Below are positions 1 to 8,091 of a stretch of DNA of 32,550 nucleotides, in pieces. The notes beneath the pieces are model-generated. The model was not told where the DNA came from, searched no databases, and saw only the letters and a list, made by a program, of their open reading frames with translations. Within the stretch, counting starts at the first letter, position 1. Every line of letters starts with the position of its first letter. A program made the position numbers and the translations under genes. The stretch covers positions 1-32,550 of the forward strand of contig OMSW01000314.1 of the NCBI GenBank assembly GCA_900290295.1. Reading direction: 5' to 3'. The DNA is from Burkholderiales bacterium. GTDB lineage: Bacteria; Pseudomonadota; Gammaproteobacteria; Burkholderiales; Burkholderiaceae_F.

Positions 1-52
1 TCGCAAGGCCGTCAAGCGCGGAAAAATCCTATGCGCAGGTTCGCGCAGCTAT

Positions 53-106
53 TTAGGAACAGTAGGGCGAGCTGAAGTCGAAGTAAAACTCGATCGGCGC
101 TGGCAT
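53..106 (-). pseudogene. 5' fragment of a 2-hydroxychromene-2-carboxylate isomerase-like gene, interrupted
   Basis: Starting from an ATG at 106, the minus strand reads MPAPIEFYFDFSSPYCS and then a TAA stop. The run IEFYFDFSSPY is the characteristic N-terminus of DsbA/kappa-GST-fold 2-hydroxychromene-2-carboxylate isomerases, which continue for about 200 residues. A good ribosome-binding site (GAGGAAAG) lies just upstream, and the fragment follows the methyltransferase by 35 bases in the same direction, so it looks like the true start of an operon member. After codon 15 no frame continues the family: the original frame meets stops at codons 18 and 26, and the other two also stop soon. Bases 1-52 are therefore unassigned; they could belong to an inserted element or a decayed gene. 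Sequencing error is possible but would need several changes. Confidence 0.55.
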
Positions 107-141
107 GCTGGTGCTTTCCTCGGGTGTCCTGAGGCCGACCA

Positions 142-969
142 CTAGACGGGCGGACCCGGCGGCGGTTCGCTGCGCCTTGTCTGCCCCGCCATCGCCGCCT
201 CCAAATCACCGTACCAAACGCGTGTATCGAATTCCATGGTTACCACGCCATCGCGGGCCGTGGCCGCGAACAACTCGCGCAGGCGCTCCATCATTGGGGC
301 GTGTTGGGGCTCGCCCGGGGCGGGAACGTACGAGGCCGAATTGAGCCGGTCCGCGAGCATGTCGAAGTCCAGTTCATCGCTGTGTGCCACGCTGATGCTG
401 TCCCAGTGGCCGTTGCCGAAGAATTGCTCGACCCGGTCGAGGCGCGCGTGCCGATGCCGCACTTCGAGGTACTCGGCGCTGCAGCCCAGCAGTAGGGACT
501 CGAATCCGCGGGCAAATTCCGATCCCTGCGTGCGCCGGTCGTTCCAGATGAGCGCCGCTAGTGCCGGTCGGCGCAGTATCCGCAGCGCTTCGGTCCGCGT
601 GGCTGCAACGTCAAACCAATGAAACGCTTGCGCCGCGATCACCAGGTCGGCGCAGGCCGCATTCAGGTTGGTCGATTCGGCACGTCCGTCGATGGCGGCA
701 AATCCGGGTTGCGCCGACAAACGCTGATTGGCGTGCGATCGCATCGCCTCGTTCGGTTCGATCCCAATTACCCGGAATCCGGCTCGCAGAAAAGGCTCGC
801 TGGACAAACCGGTGCCGCAACCGAGGTCCACAATAACCGAGCCGATCGCCAGCTTCGTGACTCGCGCCAGTTCGTCGACCACGGCGTCGGGATATCCCGG
901 GCGCGCCCGCGCGTAGGCCGCCGCGCGCGGGCCGAAGCGCAGCGTCGAATCTAGAGAGGAAGCGGTCAC
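142..969 (-). CDS. class I SAM-dependent methyltransferase
   Basis: This is a predicted cytoplasmic methyltransferase of the class I Rossmann fold. The SAM-binding motif I is VDLGCGTGLSS at about residues 47-57, followed by an acidic motif II (GIEP) and a later AFHWFD segment typical of the Methyltransf_11/ubiE-like group. The substrate cannot be told from sequence. I chose the GTG start at 969 (VTASSLDSTLRF), because GCGAGG lies six bases upstream. The ATG at 999 in the ORF track would add ten residues outside the domain and has no comparable site. At 275 residues it has normal length. It sits at the end of the minus-strand catabolic operon, after a small membrane protein, and its link to that pathway is unclear. 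Confidence 0.75.
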   Translation of the reverse strand: MTASSLDSTLRFGPRAAAYARARPGYPDAVVDELARVTKLAIGSVIVDLGCGTGLSSEPFLRAGFRVIGIEPNEAMRSHANQRLSAQPGFAAIDGRAESTNLNAACADLVIAAQAFHWFDVAATRTEALRILRRPALAALIWNDRRTQGSEFARGFESLLLGCSAEYLEVRHRHARLDRVEQFFGNGHWDSISVAHSDELDFDMLADRLNSASYVPAPGEPQHAPMMERLRELFAATARDGVVTMEFDTRVWYGDLEAAMAGQTRRSEPPPGPPV

Positions 970-975
970 GGCGCA

Positions 976-981
976 CCTCGC
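976..981 (-). promoter_or_regulatory. ribosome-binding site deciding the methyltransferase start
   Basis: GCGAGG on the minus strand lies six bases before the GTG at 969 and supports that start over the upstream ATG at 999. Confidence 0.5.
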
Positions 982-1012
982 TGTGTTCGCTGTTAGCAAC
1001 CACTATCGGCCG

Positions 1013-1450
1013 CTACTGGTCCACAACAGGCTTGCGTGGCGGCGGCCGGATGATGAGTACTCCCGTGAGAACGCCGGCCACCAGGGCGGCGGCCAGCATC
1101 GGGCCGCCGCCGACGATCGCGGCGGCGAGCAGGGTGTGGCCGAAGCACTGCCCGATTTGATGCGGTGGGCACCACGCCCAGGTCGCGAGCAGCGAAAATG
1201 AGATCCAGGTCAGCAGGGCAATGAGGATTCCGCGCGAAATGGATTCGCCCAGCCGTTTGATCTTGCGCCGCGCGTCCTGGTACAGCAACATGGCGAACAG
1301 CATGGCAAACAGCCCGGGAACGGCAACGAATATCCATCGGTTTATGCCGGCTTCGTCCGCAACCGTTCGCAGAATATATTCGACAGCCGCCGCGGCAAGC
1401 AGGCCGCAGGCGCCAAACACGAGACTTGCAATTACGGCGGGAGAGATCAT
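1013..1450 (-). CDS. small four-helix membrane protein of unknown function
   Basis: I do not recognise this 145-residue protein. It shows four hydrophobic stretches at about residues 5-27, 39-57, 74-93 and 107-134, so it is probably an inner-membrane protein. A basic loop (DARRKIKRLGES, about 59-70) separates the second and third helices and would face the cytoplasm by the positive-inside rule. The tail is short and basic (RPPPRKPVVDQ). One cysteine pair (CPPHQIGQC, about 94-102) lies between helices three and four and could be periplasmic. The ATG at 1450 has only a weak upstream GGAAA. It lies between a short-chain dehydrogenase and a methyltransferase on the same strand, with gaps of 54 and 43 bases, so co-transcription is likely but gives no clear hint of function. 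Confidence 0.6.
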   Translation of the reverse strand: MISPAVIASLVFGACGLLAAAAVEYILRTVADEAGINRWIFVAVPGLFAMLFAMLLYQDARRKIKRLGESISRGILIALLTWISFSLLATWAWCPPHQIGQCFGHTLLAAAIVGGGPMLAAALVAGVLTGVLIIRPPPRKPVVDQ

Positions 1451-1504
1451 CGCGTTTCCGTCAGCGCGTCACCGGGGTCGAGCTACCGGTTTGCGGGCAT
1501 GACC

Positions 1505-2179
1505 TTACCACTCCAGTTGCTCGCCGTTGTAGTTCAGGAATCGGCCGTTGTGCGAACGGTTGGCCGCAGCGATCACGCGGCGCATCGATGCCGCGCTTTC
1601 CTCCACCGGCAGATTGGCTCCTGGCCCACCCATGTCGGTGCGAACCCAGCCAGGGTGCAAGGCCATGCAGACAACGCCCCGGCGACCCAATTCGACGCTT
1701 GCGGACTTGAGCACGCTGTTGAGCGCCGCCTTGCTGGCGCGGTACAGCCACCACGACGAGTCTGTTGTATTGCCGATCGATCCCATCCTGCTGGAAATCA
1801 CCGCGAGTTTACCGCGAGTGGCAACCAGGCGATCTGCCAGCAGCGGGATCAATTGCATCGACACCAGGACATTGGTGTGCATGACCGCATCGAAGTCCGC
1901 TGGCTCCGGCGGCGCAAGATCGGCCGATTTCGGGCCCGAGATGCCGGCTACGACGATCGCCAGGTCGATCGACTCGCCGGCAAGCTGCCGGGCGAGGGTA
2001 GGCACGCAAGTCGCTTGTATCAGGTCTACCTCGATGGTGCGGGCGCAGAACCCAGCCAGGTTTGCAGCGTTATCTGCGCGACGATAGGTGGCGATGACGC
2101 GGTCGCCATCGGCGGCATACTGGCGCGCTAGCTCGTGGCCAATGCCGCGGGAGGCACCCAGGATCAGGCAGGTCGACAT
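1505..2179 (-). CDS. short-chain dehydrogenase/reductase (C-factor-like)
   Basis: A 224-residue NAD(P)-dependent oxidoreductase of the classical short-chain family. The cofactor-binding motif GASRGIG is at residues 8-14, the catalytic Ser lies in the ISSRMGS segment at about 128-134, and the Tyr-x3-Lys pair is YRASK at 146-150. The usual NNAG motif is replaced by VVAGIS at about 76-81. The LHPGWVRTDMGG segment after the catalytic helix is typical of the CsgA/C-factor-like subgroup, whose substrates are mostly unknown. The gene begins nine bases after the thiolase stop, so the two are almost certainly in one transcript. A role in acyl-CoA or short-chain alcohol metabolism fits the operon but is inferred. 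Confidence 0.8.
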   Translation of the reverse strand: MSTCLILGASRGIGHELARQYAADGDRVIATYRRADNAANLAGFCARTIEVDLIQATCVPTLARQLAGESIDLAIVVAGISGPKSADLAPPEPADFDAVMHTNVLVSMQLIPLLADRLVATRGKLAVISSRMGSIGNTTDSSWWLYRASKAALNSVLKSASVELGRRGVVCMALHPGWVRTDMGGPGANLPVEESAASMRRVIAAANRSHNGRFLNYNGEQLEW

Positions 2180-2188
2180 GAAACGGCC

Positions 2189-3382
2189 TTAGACGAGTTC
2201 GAGCGCCAGCGCCGTCGCCTCGCCCCCGCCGATGCACAGCGCGGCAACTCCGCGACGCAGGCCCCTTTGGCGCAAGGCACCCATCAGGGTGACGACGATC
2301 CGGGCACCACTGGCGCCGATGGGGTGACCCAGGGCACAGGCGCCGCCATGAATATTGACGCGATCATGAGCGATACGATACTCGTGCATTGCCGCCATGG
2401 TAACCGCGGCGAAGGCTTCATTGATCTCCCAGAGGTCGACATCATCGGCGCGCCAGCCGCACCTATCGAGCACCTTCGCAATGGCCCCGATCGGGGCGGT
2501 CGTGAACCAGTTCGGCTCCTGCGCGTGCATCGCGTGCGCGCGTATGCGGGCCAGCGGCTTGCAGTCGAACTGCTCCGCGAGCGACGCGCGCGCAAGTATC
2601 AGCGCCGCAGCCCCATCGGATATGGAGGAGGAGTTTGCCGCAGTGATGGTCCCGTCCTTTTTGAACGCGGGCTTGAGCTGGGCAACTTTTTCTGGCCGGG
2701 CCTTGAAGGGTTGTTCGTCCTTGGTGACCGTGGTCTCGCCGGACTTGCCGGCCACGGCAACCGGTGCGATCTCCCACTCGAAGCTGCCGTCCTCGTTGGC
2801 GCGCACGGCCCGCTCGGTCGAGGTGATTGCGAAGCGATCCTGATCGGCCCGCGAGAAGCCAAATTTGGCAACGCATTCCTCGGCGAACTCGCCCATCGCT
2901 TTGCCGCGTTCGTAGGCGTCTTCGAGCCCGTCGAGCGCCATGTGGTCGTACAGCGTGGCATGCCCGTAGCGGTATCCCTGGCGCGCCTTGGGCACCAGGT
3001 AGGGGGCGTTGGTCATGCTCTCCATGCCGCCGGCCACGACAAGCTGGGCCGAGCCTGCGAGCAACATGTCGTGCGCGAACATCATCGCGCGCATGCCGCT
3101 GCCGCACATCTTTGACAGTGTCACCGCGCCGGCAGTTGCTGGCAGGCCCGCACCCAGCGCCGCCTGGCGCGCCGGTGCCTGGCCCTGTCCTGCGGGCAGG
3201 CAGTTCCCCAGCAAGACCTCGTCAACCCGTTGCCCTGGTATCCCCGAGCGTTCGAGGGCGGCGCGTACTGCGATGGCCCCCAGCTGCCATGCCTGCAGCG
3301 TGCTGAACGCGCCCATCATGCTGCCGATCGGCGTGCGGACGGCAGCCAAGACGACCACCGGATCTTCTACTGTATGTGCCAT
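2189..3382 (-). CDS. acetyl-CoA C-acetyltransferase (thiolase)
   Basis: A thiolase of normal length (397 residues from the ATG at 3382). It condenses two acetyl-CoA or cleaves acetoacetyl-CoA. The active-site residues are all visible: the acylated Cys in LSKMCGSGMR (about residue 93), the His in CALGHPIGASGAR (about 353) and the second Cys in ALCIGGGEA (about 383). I start at the ATG at 3382 because GGAGG lies eight bases upstream; the ORF track uses a TTG two codons earlier. The context (isovaleryl-CoA dehydrogenase and AceK upstream, a dehydrogenase downstream) suggests catabolic use, handling the acetoacetyl-CoA end of leucine or fatty-acid breakdown. The sequence does not separate AtoB-, PhaA- and BktB-type thiolases. 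Confidence 0.92.
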   Translation of the reverse strand: MAHTVEDPVVVLAAVRTPIGSMMGAFSTLQAWQLGAIAVRAALERSGIPGQRVDEVLLGNCLPAGQGQAPARQAALGAGLPATAGAVTLSKMCGSGMRAMMFAHDMLLAGSAQLVVAGGMESMTNAPYLVPKARQGYRYGHATLYDHMALDGLEDAYERGKAMGEFAEECVAKFGFSRADQDRFAITSTERAVRANEDGSFEWEIAPVAVAGKSGETTVTKDEQPFKARPEKVAQLKPAFKKDGTITAANSSSISDGAAALILARASLAEQFDCKPLARIRAHAMHAQEPNWFTTAPIGAIAKVLDRCGWRADDVDLWEINEAFAAVTMAAMHEYRIAHDRVNIHGGACALGHPIGASGARIVVTLMGALRQRGLRRGVAALCIGGGEATALALELV

Positions 3383-3390
3383 GGCCAATT

Positions 3391-3395
3391 CCTCC
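3391..3395 (-). promoter_or_regulatory. ribosome-binding site of the thiolase gene
   Basis: GGAGG on the minus strand, eight bases before the ATG at 3382, is one of the strongest Shine-Dalgarno matches in the window and fixes the thiolase start. The 138 bases between aceK and this gene otherwise hold nothing I can name. Confidence 0.6.
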
Positions 3396-3520
3396 GCCGT
3401 ATCGCGCCGGTCGCGGCGCGGTATTTGCGGCCAATTATCGATGGTTCCCGCCCGCCCCGCCGGCCCGGAGCTGTCCCGCCAACGCGCAGTAAGCGCGCCG
3501 TACTGCGCCGCGCTGCGTCA

Positions 3521-5416
3521 CTATGGCGCCGGCGCCTGCCGCAGGCCGCGCGCTTGCGCTCGAACGCCAAAACGGCGGTCCCGCGGGTAGGGAAAGACGT
3601 CCTCCATGATGCCGGCCCGTATGCGCTGCTGCCGCAGTTGCCAGAATTCGGGCGTCAGCAGATCGGCATGGTGGCGCAGGAAGGCCGCGCGTATGCGCGG
3701 ATCGCCCAGCAGGAAGGGACCGAACTGCTCCGGGAACACGTCGTGCGGTTCGACGCGGTACCACGGTTCCCCGGACATCTCCGCCTCCTCGTTGGGGGCC
3801 GGCGGGATGCGCCGGAAATGACAATCGACCATGTACTCGATCTCGTCATAGTCGTAGAAGACTACGCGGTTCAGGCGGGTCACCCCGAAATTCTTGTACA
3901 GCATATCTCCCGGGAAGATGTTGGCGGCGGCCAGTTCCTTGATGGCGTTGCCATATTCGTTGATCGCGTGGTCGACTTCCGCGTCACTTGCGTGTTGCAA
4001 ATAGATATTGAGTGGTGTCATGCGGCGCTCGATGTACACGTGGCGCAGCAGCACCGAATCCTCGTCGACCTCGACGACGCTCGGACAGTCCTGCAGCAAC
4101 TCGCGAATCATTTCCGGGGAAAAACGCTTGCGCGGCAGCGTCACTTCCGAGTATTCCCAGGTGTCCGCCATCCGCCCCACCCGATCGTGCAGCTTCACCA
4201 GGCGATATTTCTCCATAACCTGCTTGCGATCGGTCTCCTTCGGACGCGCGATGATGTCCTTGATGATTTTGAACACGTAGGGATAGGAAGGCAGGGTAAA
4301 AACGGTCATGACCAGGCCCTTGATGCCCGGAGCGGTGACGAAGCGATCGGTGGAGTGGCGCAGGTGATGCAGGAAATCCCGGTAGAACAGCGTCTTGCCC
4401 TGTTTCTGCAGGCCAACCATCGTGTACAGCTCTGACACCGGCTTGTGCGGCAGGATCGACTTGACGAATTCGGCGTAGGCCGACGGCGCCTCCATGTCGA
4501 CGAGGAAATATGCCCGCGTAAAGGAGAACAAGGTCGCAATAAGGTCCGCCGAGAACAGGATCGTGTCGATGTAGATCTGGCCGCGCTCGTCGCGCAGAAA
4601 CGGCACCGCGATCGGGGTCGCGCGCGTGCCGTTGATGAAGCGCCCGATCAGGTAGGCGCCCTTGTTGCGGAAGAACAGGTTCGACAGGACCTGGATCTGA
4701 CAGTCGGGATCGACATGAAACGGGCGTACCAAGGCGTTCGGCGACCCGTCGCGATGTGCCTCGCAGATGGCACGCAGCACGTAGCGCAGGTCGCGCTCGA
4801 AATCGACAAAAGGCGCAGCCAGTCCTAGGTCGATCACGATCTGGCGCAGGGTCGCGCGCAATCCAGTGGTGGCCGGGTAGTAGCTGCGTATCGAGGGTGG
4901 ATCCGAATCCATGTAGTCCGTCGCGACACCGGGGCGGACGAAGATGAACGCGTTTTGATAATAGATGCGGTGCAGCAGCTTGGTGCAGACCGAATTGAAG
5001 AAGGTCTCCGCGCATTCCGGCTGCCGATGCTCCGGGAGCAGGGAAACGAACTGCTGTTTGACCGCTTGCCAGAGACGATCGCGCTCCTGGTCCGTGAGGC
5101 AGGCCAGGTCGAATCCACGCTCGATGCGCTCGACCGCTTCGACCACGCGCTGATCGTAATAGTCGATGCGCTCCCGCGCCGATTCGCGCATGCCCAGCCA
5201 GTCGCCATGCTCGAAGCGGCTCTTTGCCTGCTGCGCGACGAAGCGAAAGCGGCGGTAGTGCAGATCGAAGCCTTCCAGAATCGCCTTGGCGATCGCGCGA
5301 GGTTGCGGCATCGAGTGATCGAAGCGCACGCTGGCCCCCGCCGCCGCTTCGAGGCCGGCACGCGGTCGGGGCATTTGATCCGTGTCCATCGCGCCCGGGC
5401 CTTCAGCCGGTCTCAT
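3521..5416 (-). CDS. aceK: isocitrate dehydrogenase kinase/phosphatase
   Basis: AceK phosphorylates and dephosphorylates isocitrate dehydrogenase in the cytoplasm and so switches carbon between the citric acid cycle and the glyoxylate shunt. The ATP-binding loop is clear ([12 protein letters not shown], about residues 362-373, followed by [11 protein letters not shown]), as are [10 protein letters not shown] (503-512) and the metal/catalytic acidic segment [12 protein letters not shown] (518-529). The regulatory N-terminal domain is present ([14 protein letters not shown]). At 631 residues it is slightly longer than usual (about 580-610), mainly from an Ala/Pro-rich N-terminus. The start is uncertain: the ATG at 5416 overlaps the ivd stop region by 14 bases, while the ATG at 5389 (MDTDQMP) would give a more typical length. 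The overlap implies translational coupling with isovaleryl-CoA dehydrogenase. Confidence 0.95.
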   Translation of the reverse strand: MRPAEGPGAMDTDQMPRPRAGLEAAAGASVRFDHSMPQPRAIAKAILEGFDLHYRRFRFVAQQAKSRFEHGDWLGMRESARERIDYYDQRVVEAVERIERGFDLACLTDQERDRLWQAVKQQFVSLLPEHRQPECAETFFNSVCTKLLHRIYYQNAFIFVRPGVATDYMDSDPPSIRSYYPATTGLRATLRQIVIDLGLAAPFVDFERDLRYVLRAICEAHRDGSPNALVRPFHVDPDCQIQVLSNLFFRNKGAYLIGRFINGTRATPIAVPFLRDERGQIYIDTILFSADLIATLFSFTRAYFLVDMEAPSAYAEFVKSILPHKPVSELYTMVGLQKQGKTLFYRDFLHHLRHSTDRFVTAPGIKGLVMTVFTLPSYPYVFKIIKDIIARPKETDRKQVMEKYRLVKLHDRVGRMADTWEYSEVTLPRKRFSPEMIRELLQDCPSVVEVDEDSVLLRHVYIERRMTPLNIYLQHASDAEVDHAINEYGNAIKELAAANIFPGDMLYKNFGVTRLNRVVFYDYDEIEYMVDCHFRRIPPAPNEEAEMSGEPWYRVEPHDVFPEQFGPFLLGDPRIRAAFLRHHADLLTPEFWQLRQQRIRAGIMEDVFPYPRDRRFGVRAQARGLRQAPAP

Positions 5417-6593
5417 TGAAATATTCCCGCCCGATCAGCATGCGCCGGATCTCGGACGTGCCGGCGCCGATCTCGTAGAGCTTTGCGTCGCGCCAAAGCC
5501 GTCCCGCGGGATATTCATTGATGTAGCCGTTGCCGCCCAGGATCTGGATGGTCTCGCCCGCCATCCAGGTGGCCTTCTCGGCGGCCACCAGGATCGCACC
5601 GGCGCAATCCTTGCGGGCGGCCCGTTCGTGCCCGGCTCCGGCCCGGCGCGCCGTGCGATCGAGATTCTTGCCCACTGCGTAGGTATAGGCGCGGCACATG
5701 GACAGGCTGGTGTACATGTCGGCGATCTTGGCCTGGACGAGCTGAAATTCGCCGATGGATCGGCCGAATTGCTGGCGGTCGTGGATGTACGGCGTCACCA
5801 GGTCCATGCAGGCCTGCATGATGCCGATCGGCCCGGCGGCCAGCACCGCGCGTTCAAAGTCCAGCCCGCTCATCAGGACCCGCACGCCTTGATTGACCTG
5901 CCCCAGCAGGTTGGCCGCCGGGACTTCGCAATTTTGAAAAACCAATTCTCCGGTGTGGGAGCCGCGCATGCCCAGCTTGTCGAGCTTTTGCGCAACCGAG
6001 AAGCCCGGCATCGATTTTTCCACGACAAATGCGCTGATTCCGTCCTGTCCGAGTTCCGGTTCGGTCTTGGCATAGACCACGAGCACGTCGGCGTCCGGGC
6101 CGTTGGTGATCCACATCTTGGTGCCGTTGAGCAGGTAATAGCCGCCTTTGTCCTGCGCGCGCAGCTTCATCGAGAGCACGTCTGATCCGGAGCCGGCCTC
6201 GCTCATCGCCAGGGCGCCGACCCATTCGCCCGAGATCAATCTTGGCAGATAGCGCTGCTTTTGCGCTTCGCTCCCATTGCGGTGAATCTGGTTGACGCAA
6301 AGATTCGAGTGCGCCCCGTAGGAGAGCCCCACCGCGGCGCTGGCGCGCGATATCTCCTCCATGGCGATCATGTGCGCCAGGTAGCCCATGTCGGCACCGC
6401 CGTATTTCTCGGGTGCGGTCACCCCCAGCACCCCGAGCTGACCGAATTTGCGCCAGAGATCGTCGGGAAAACGGTCGGCGCGATCGATCTCGCCGGCGCG
6501 CGGCCGGATCTCGCGCTGGGCAAATGCGTGCACCGCGTCGCGCAGCGAATCGATATCGGCACCCAGATCAAAATCCAGCCCTGGCATCTGCAT
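5403..6593 (-). CDS. ivd: isovaleryl-CoA dehydrogenase
   Basis: An FAD-dependent acyl-CoA dehydrogenase (396 residues) that oxidises isovaleryl-CoA to 3-methylcrotonyl-CoA in leucine breakdown. The general fold is shown by [11 protein letters not shown] and WITNGPDAD. Two features point to the isovaleryl type. The catalytic Glu lies in SGLDFERAV (about residue 247), the position used in this enzyme. The C-terminal loop reads [20 protein letters not shown], with Gly-Ala where other acyl-CoA dehydrogenases carry the catalytic Glu. I start at the ATG at 6593, preceded at seven bases by GGGGAG; the track adds 14 basic residues without a site. It is the first gene of the minus-strand catabolic operon. 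The usual partners (methylcrotonyl-CoA carboxylase, hydratase, lyase) are not in the window. Confidence 0.93.
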   Translation of the reverse strand: MQMPGLDFDLGADIDSLRDAVHAFAQREIRPRAGEIDRADRFPDDLWRKFGQLGVLGVTAPEKYGGADMGYLAHMIAMEEISRASAAVGLSYGAHSNLCVNQIHRNGSEAQKQRYLPRLISGEWVGALAMSEAGSGSDVLSMKLRAQDKGGYYLLNGTKMWITNGPDADVLVVYAKTEPELGQDGISAFVVEKSMPGFSVAQKLDKLGMRGSHTGELVFQNCEVPAANLLGQVNQGVRVLMSGLDFERAVLAAGPIGIMQACMDLVTPYIHDRQQFGRSIGEFQLVQAKIADMYTSLSMCRAYTYAVGKNLDRTARRAGAGHERAARKDCAGAILVAAEKATWMAGETIQILGGNGYINEYPAGRLWRDAKLYEIGAGTSEIRRMLIGREYFNETG

Positions 6594-6600
6594 TCGCTCT

Positions 6601-6606
6601 CTCCCC
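6601..6606 (-). promoter_or_regulatory. ribosome-binding site deciding the ivd start
   Basis: GGGGAG seven bases before the ATG at 6593 supports this start over the longer frame given in the ORF track. Confidence 0.55.
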
Positions 6607-6692
6607 TCAAGTGCGCCCCTGCGCCCGCGCTGCACCGCCGCCGCCGGCCCGTCCCGGCCGGCCCGACGGTGAACCTAGGCGCTTGCGGATCG

Positions 6693-6722
6693 ATCCTAAC
6701 GTCTGGACCACGGTGGCGGCAA
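6693..6722 (-). promoter_or_regulatory. candidate sigma70 promoter for the ivd operon
   Basis: On the minus strand TTGCCG (6717-6722) and TAGGAT (6693-6698) are 18 bases apart, about 100 bases upstream of ivd. Both hexamers are imperfect, and in GC-rich DNA such matches arise by chance, so this is only a candidate. Confidence 0.25.
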
Positions 6723-6758
6723 ATGAGTCCCGGCCGCCGGGGCACCGTGCAAACGCCA

Positions 6759-6785
6759 TTGGCCGCGAGACCGCCGTACTACAAT
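6759..6785 (+). promoter_or_regulatory. candidate sigma70 promoter for the metC-like gene
   Basis: TTGGCC (6759-6764) and a good -10 hexamer TACAAT (6780-6785) are separated by 15 bases, shorter than the ideal 17, and lie about 120 bases upstream of the GTG at 6905. The -10 is convincing, the -35 is weak. Confidence 0.25.
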
Positions 6786-6904
6786 CGCCACAAAGCTCCC
6801 ATTCGCCGCCACCTCCGCGCCGCCCGCGGACCCGTACAACGCAGTCCCGAATGCCATCCGGCATGGGATCACTATGATGAGCGTCGTGCCGCTCGCCAGG
6901 AACC

Positions 6905-8089
6905 GTGAAACCGTCAACCCGCCTGATAACCCTGGGGCGTGACGCTCCGGGCAGCGCCGGATTCGTCAATCCGCCCCTGGTGCGCGGTTCGACAGTACTC
7001 CACACGGACGTAGCCGATCTGCGCGAGCGTGCGCGACGCGGCGCGGCCGGCGAGGATAGCGGGCCGGTCACCTACGGCATAAACGGCACGCCCACGCACC
7101 ACGCCTTTTGCGACGCTCTAACGGCGCTCGAAGGCGGCCATCGCAGCTGGGCCCTGCCATCGGGGCTGAGCGCCTGTACCATCGCCATTCTTGCGTTCGT
7201 ACGCCAAGGCGATCACATTCTCGTTCCCGATTCGGCGTATGGACCGACGCGCAAATTCTGTCGCGACACCCTGCCGCGCTACGGCATCGAGACCACGTTC
7301 TATGATCCGCGCATCGGCGCGCCGATCGAGGAGCTGTTTCGCCCCAATACGCGCCTGCTTTTTTTGGAATCGCCTGGGTCACTGACTTTCGAGGTCCAGG
7401 ATGTGCCACTGCTGGCGCAGATAGCGCGGTGCCGCGATGCCGTGTCGGTCATCGACAACACCTGGGCCACGCCGCTGTATTTTCGGCCCCTGCAGCATGG
7501 CGTGGATGTCTCGGTGCACGCGGTGACCAAGTACATCGGCGGCCACGCCGATCTGTTGCTCGGCACCGTCACCAGCAACGAAGCGTGCTGGGGCGCGCTG
7601 CGCGAAACGATCCGGTCCCTGGGCATGACCACGAGCCCCGATGACTGCTGGCTTGCCCTGCGCGGACTGCGCTCGCTCGAGGCGCGCCTTACGCGCCATC
7701 GCGCCACGGCCGAACGGCTCATCGATTGGCTGCTGGCGCAGCCCGAGGTCGAGCGTGTACTGTTTCCGACGCGGCCGCAAGATCCTGGCTACGCGCTGTG
7801 GAAACGGGACTTTTGCGGCGCTACCGGCGTTTTCGGGGTGGTGTTGCAGCCGCAGGTCAGGGTCGCGGGATTTCACGCCCTGATCGATGGCATGCGCCTT
7901 TTCGGGCGCGGCTATTCCTGGGGCGGATTTGAGAGCCTGCTGATTCCATGCCACCCGGATCGTAGTGTTGCGCCGCTGCCGACTGCGGGACTGTTGATGC
8001 GGATTTCTGCGGGCTTGGAAGACGCCGAGGACCTCATCGACGACTTGCAGGACGGTTTTTCCCGTCTGCGCGCCGCGAAACAGGACTAG
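6905..8089 (+). CDS. metC: cystathionine beta-lyase (Cys/Met metabolism PLP enzyme)
   Basis: A 394-residue fold-type I PLP enzyme. Such lyases split cystathionine into homocysteine, pyruvate and ammonia in methionine synthesis. The PLP lysine is K209 in HAVTKYIGGHADLLLGT, the cofactor-nitrogen Asp is in VIDNTWATPL (D184), and the stacking Tyr is in DSAYGPTRKF (Y112). The YGxxGTPT and IGGHAD patterns and the C-terminal RGYSWGGFESL segment favour cystathionine beta-lyase over the gamma-synthase/gamma-lyase types, though a related beta-lyase role cannot be excluded. The start is GTG with AGGA five bases upstream. It is followed after two bases by a CoA-transferase gene, an odd partner for methionine synthesis, and the two form a short operon. 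Confidence 0.82.
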   Translation: MKPSTRLITLGRDAPGSAGFVNPPLVRGSTVLHTDVADLRERARRGAAGEDSGPVTYGINGTPTHHAFCDALTALEGGHRSWALPSGLSACTIAILAFVRQGDHILVPDSAYGPTRKFCRDTLPRYGIETTFYDPRIGAPIEELFRPNTRLLFLESPGSLTFEVQDVPLLAQIARCRDAVSVIDNTWATPLYFRPLQHGVDVSVHAVTKYIGGHADLLLGTVTSNEACWGALRETIRSLGMTTSPDDCWLALRGLRSLEARLTRHRATAERLIDWLLAQPEVERVLFPTRPQDPGYALWKRDFCGATGVFGVVLQPQVRVAGFHALIDGMRLFGRGYSWGGFESLLIPCHPDRSVAPLPTAGLLMRISAGLEDAEDLIDDLQDGFSRLRAAKQD

Positions 8090-8091
8090 CG

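Larger units (their letters stand above)
6594..6904. other. divergent intergenic region between ivd and the metC-like gene
   Basis: About 310 bases separate two divergent operons. No ORF here is convincing. The region must hold promoters for both directions: weak sigma70-like candidates are described separately at 6693-6722 (leftward) and 6759-6785 (rightward). The part next to ivd is very GC-rich (runs of CGGCC). I see no clear operator palindrome that would name a regulator. Confidence 0.5.

Noticed and set aside
2135-4435. Long plus-strand ORFs (326 and 401 codons) opposite the thiolase and aceK genes
   Set aside because: They are antisense shadows of real GC-rich genes, with no domains and Arg/Gly/His-heavy composition.
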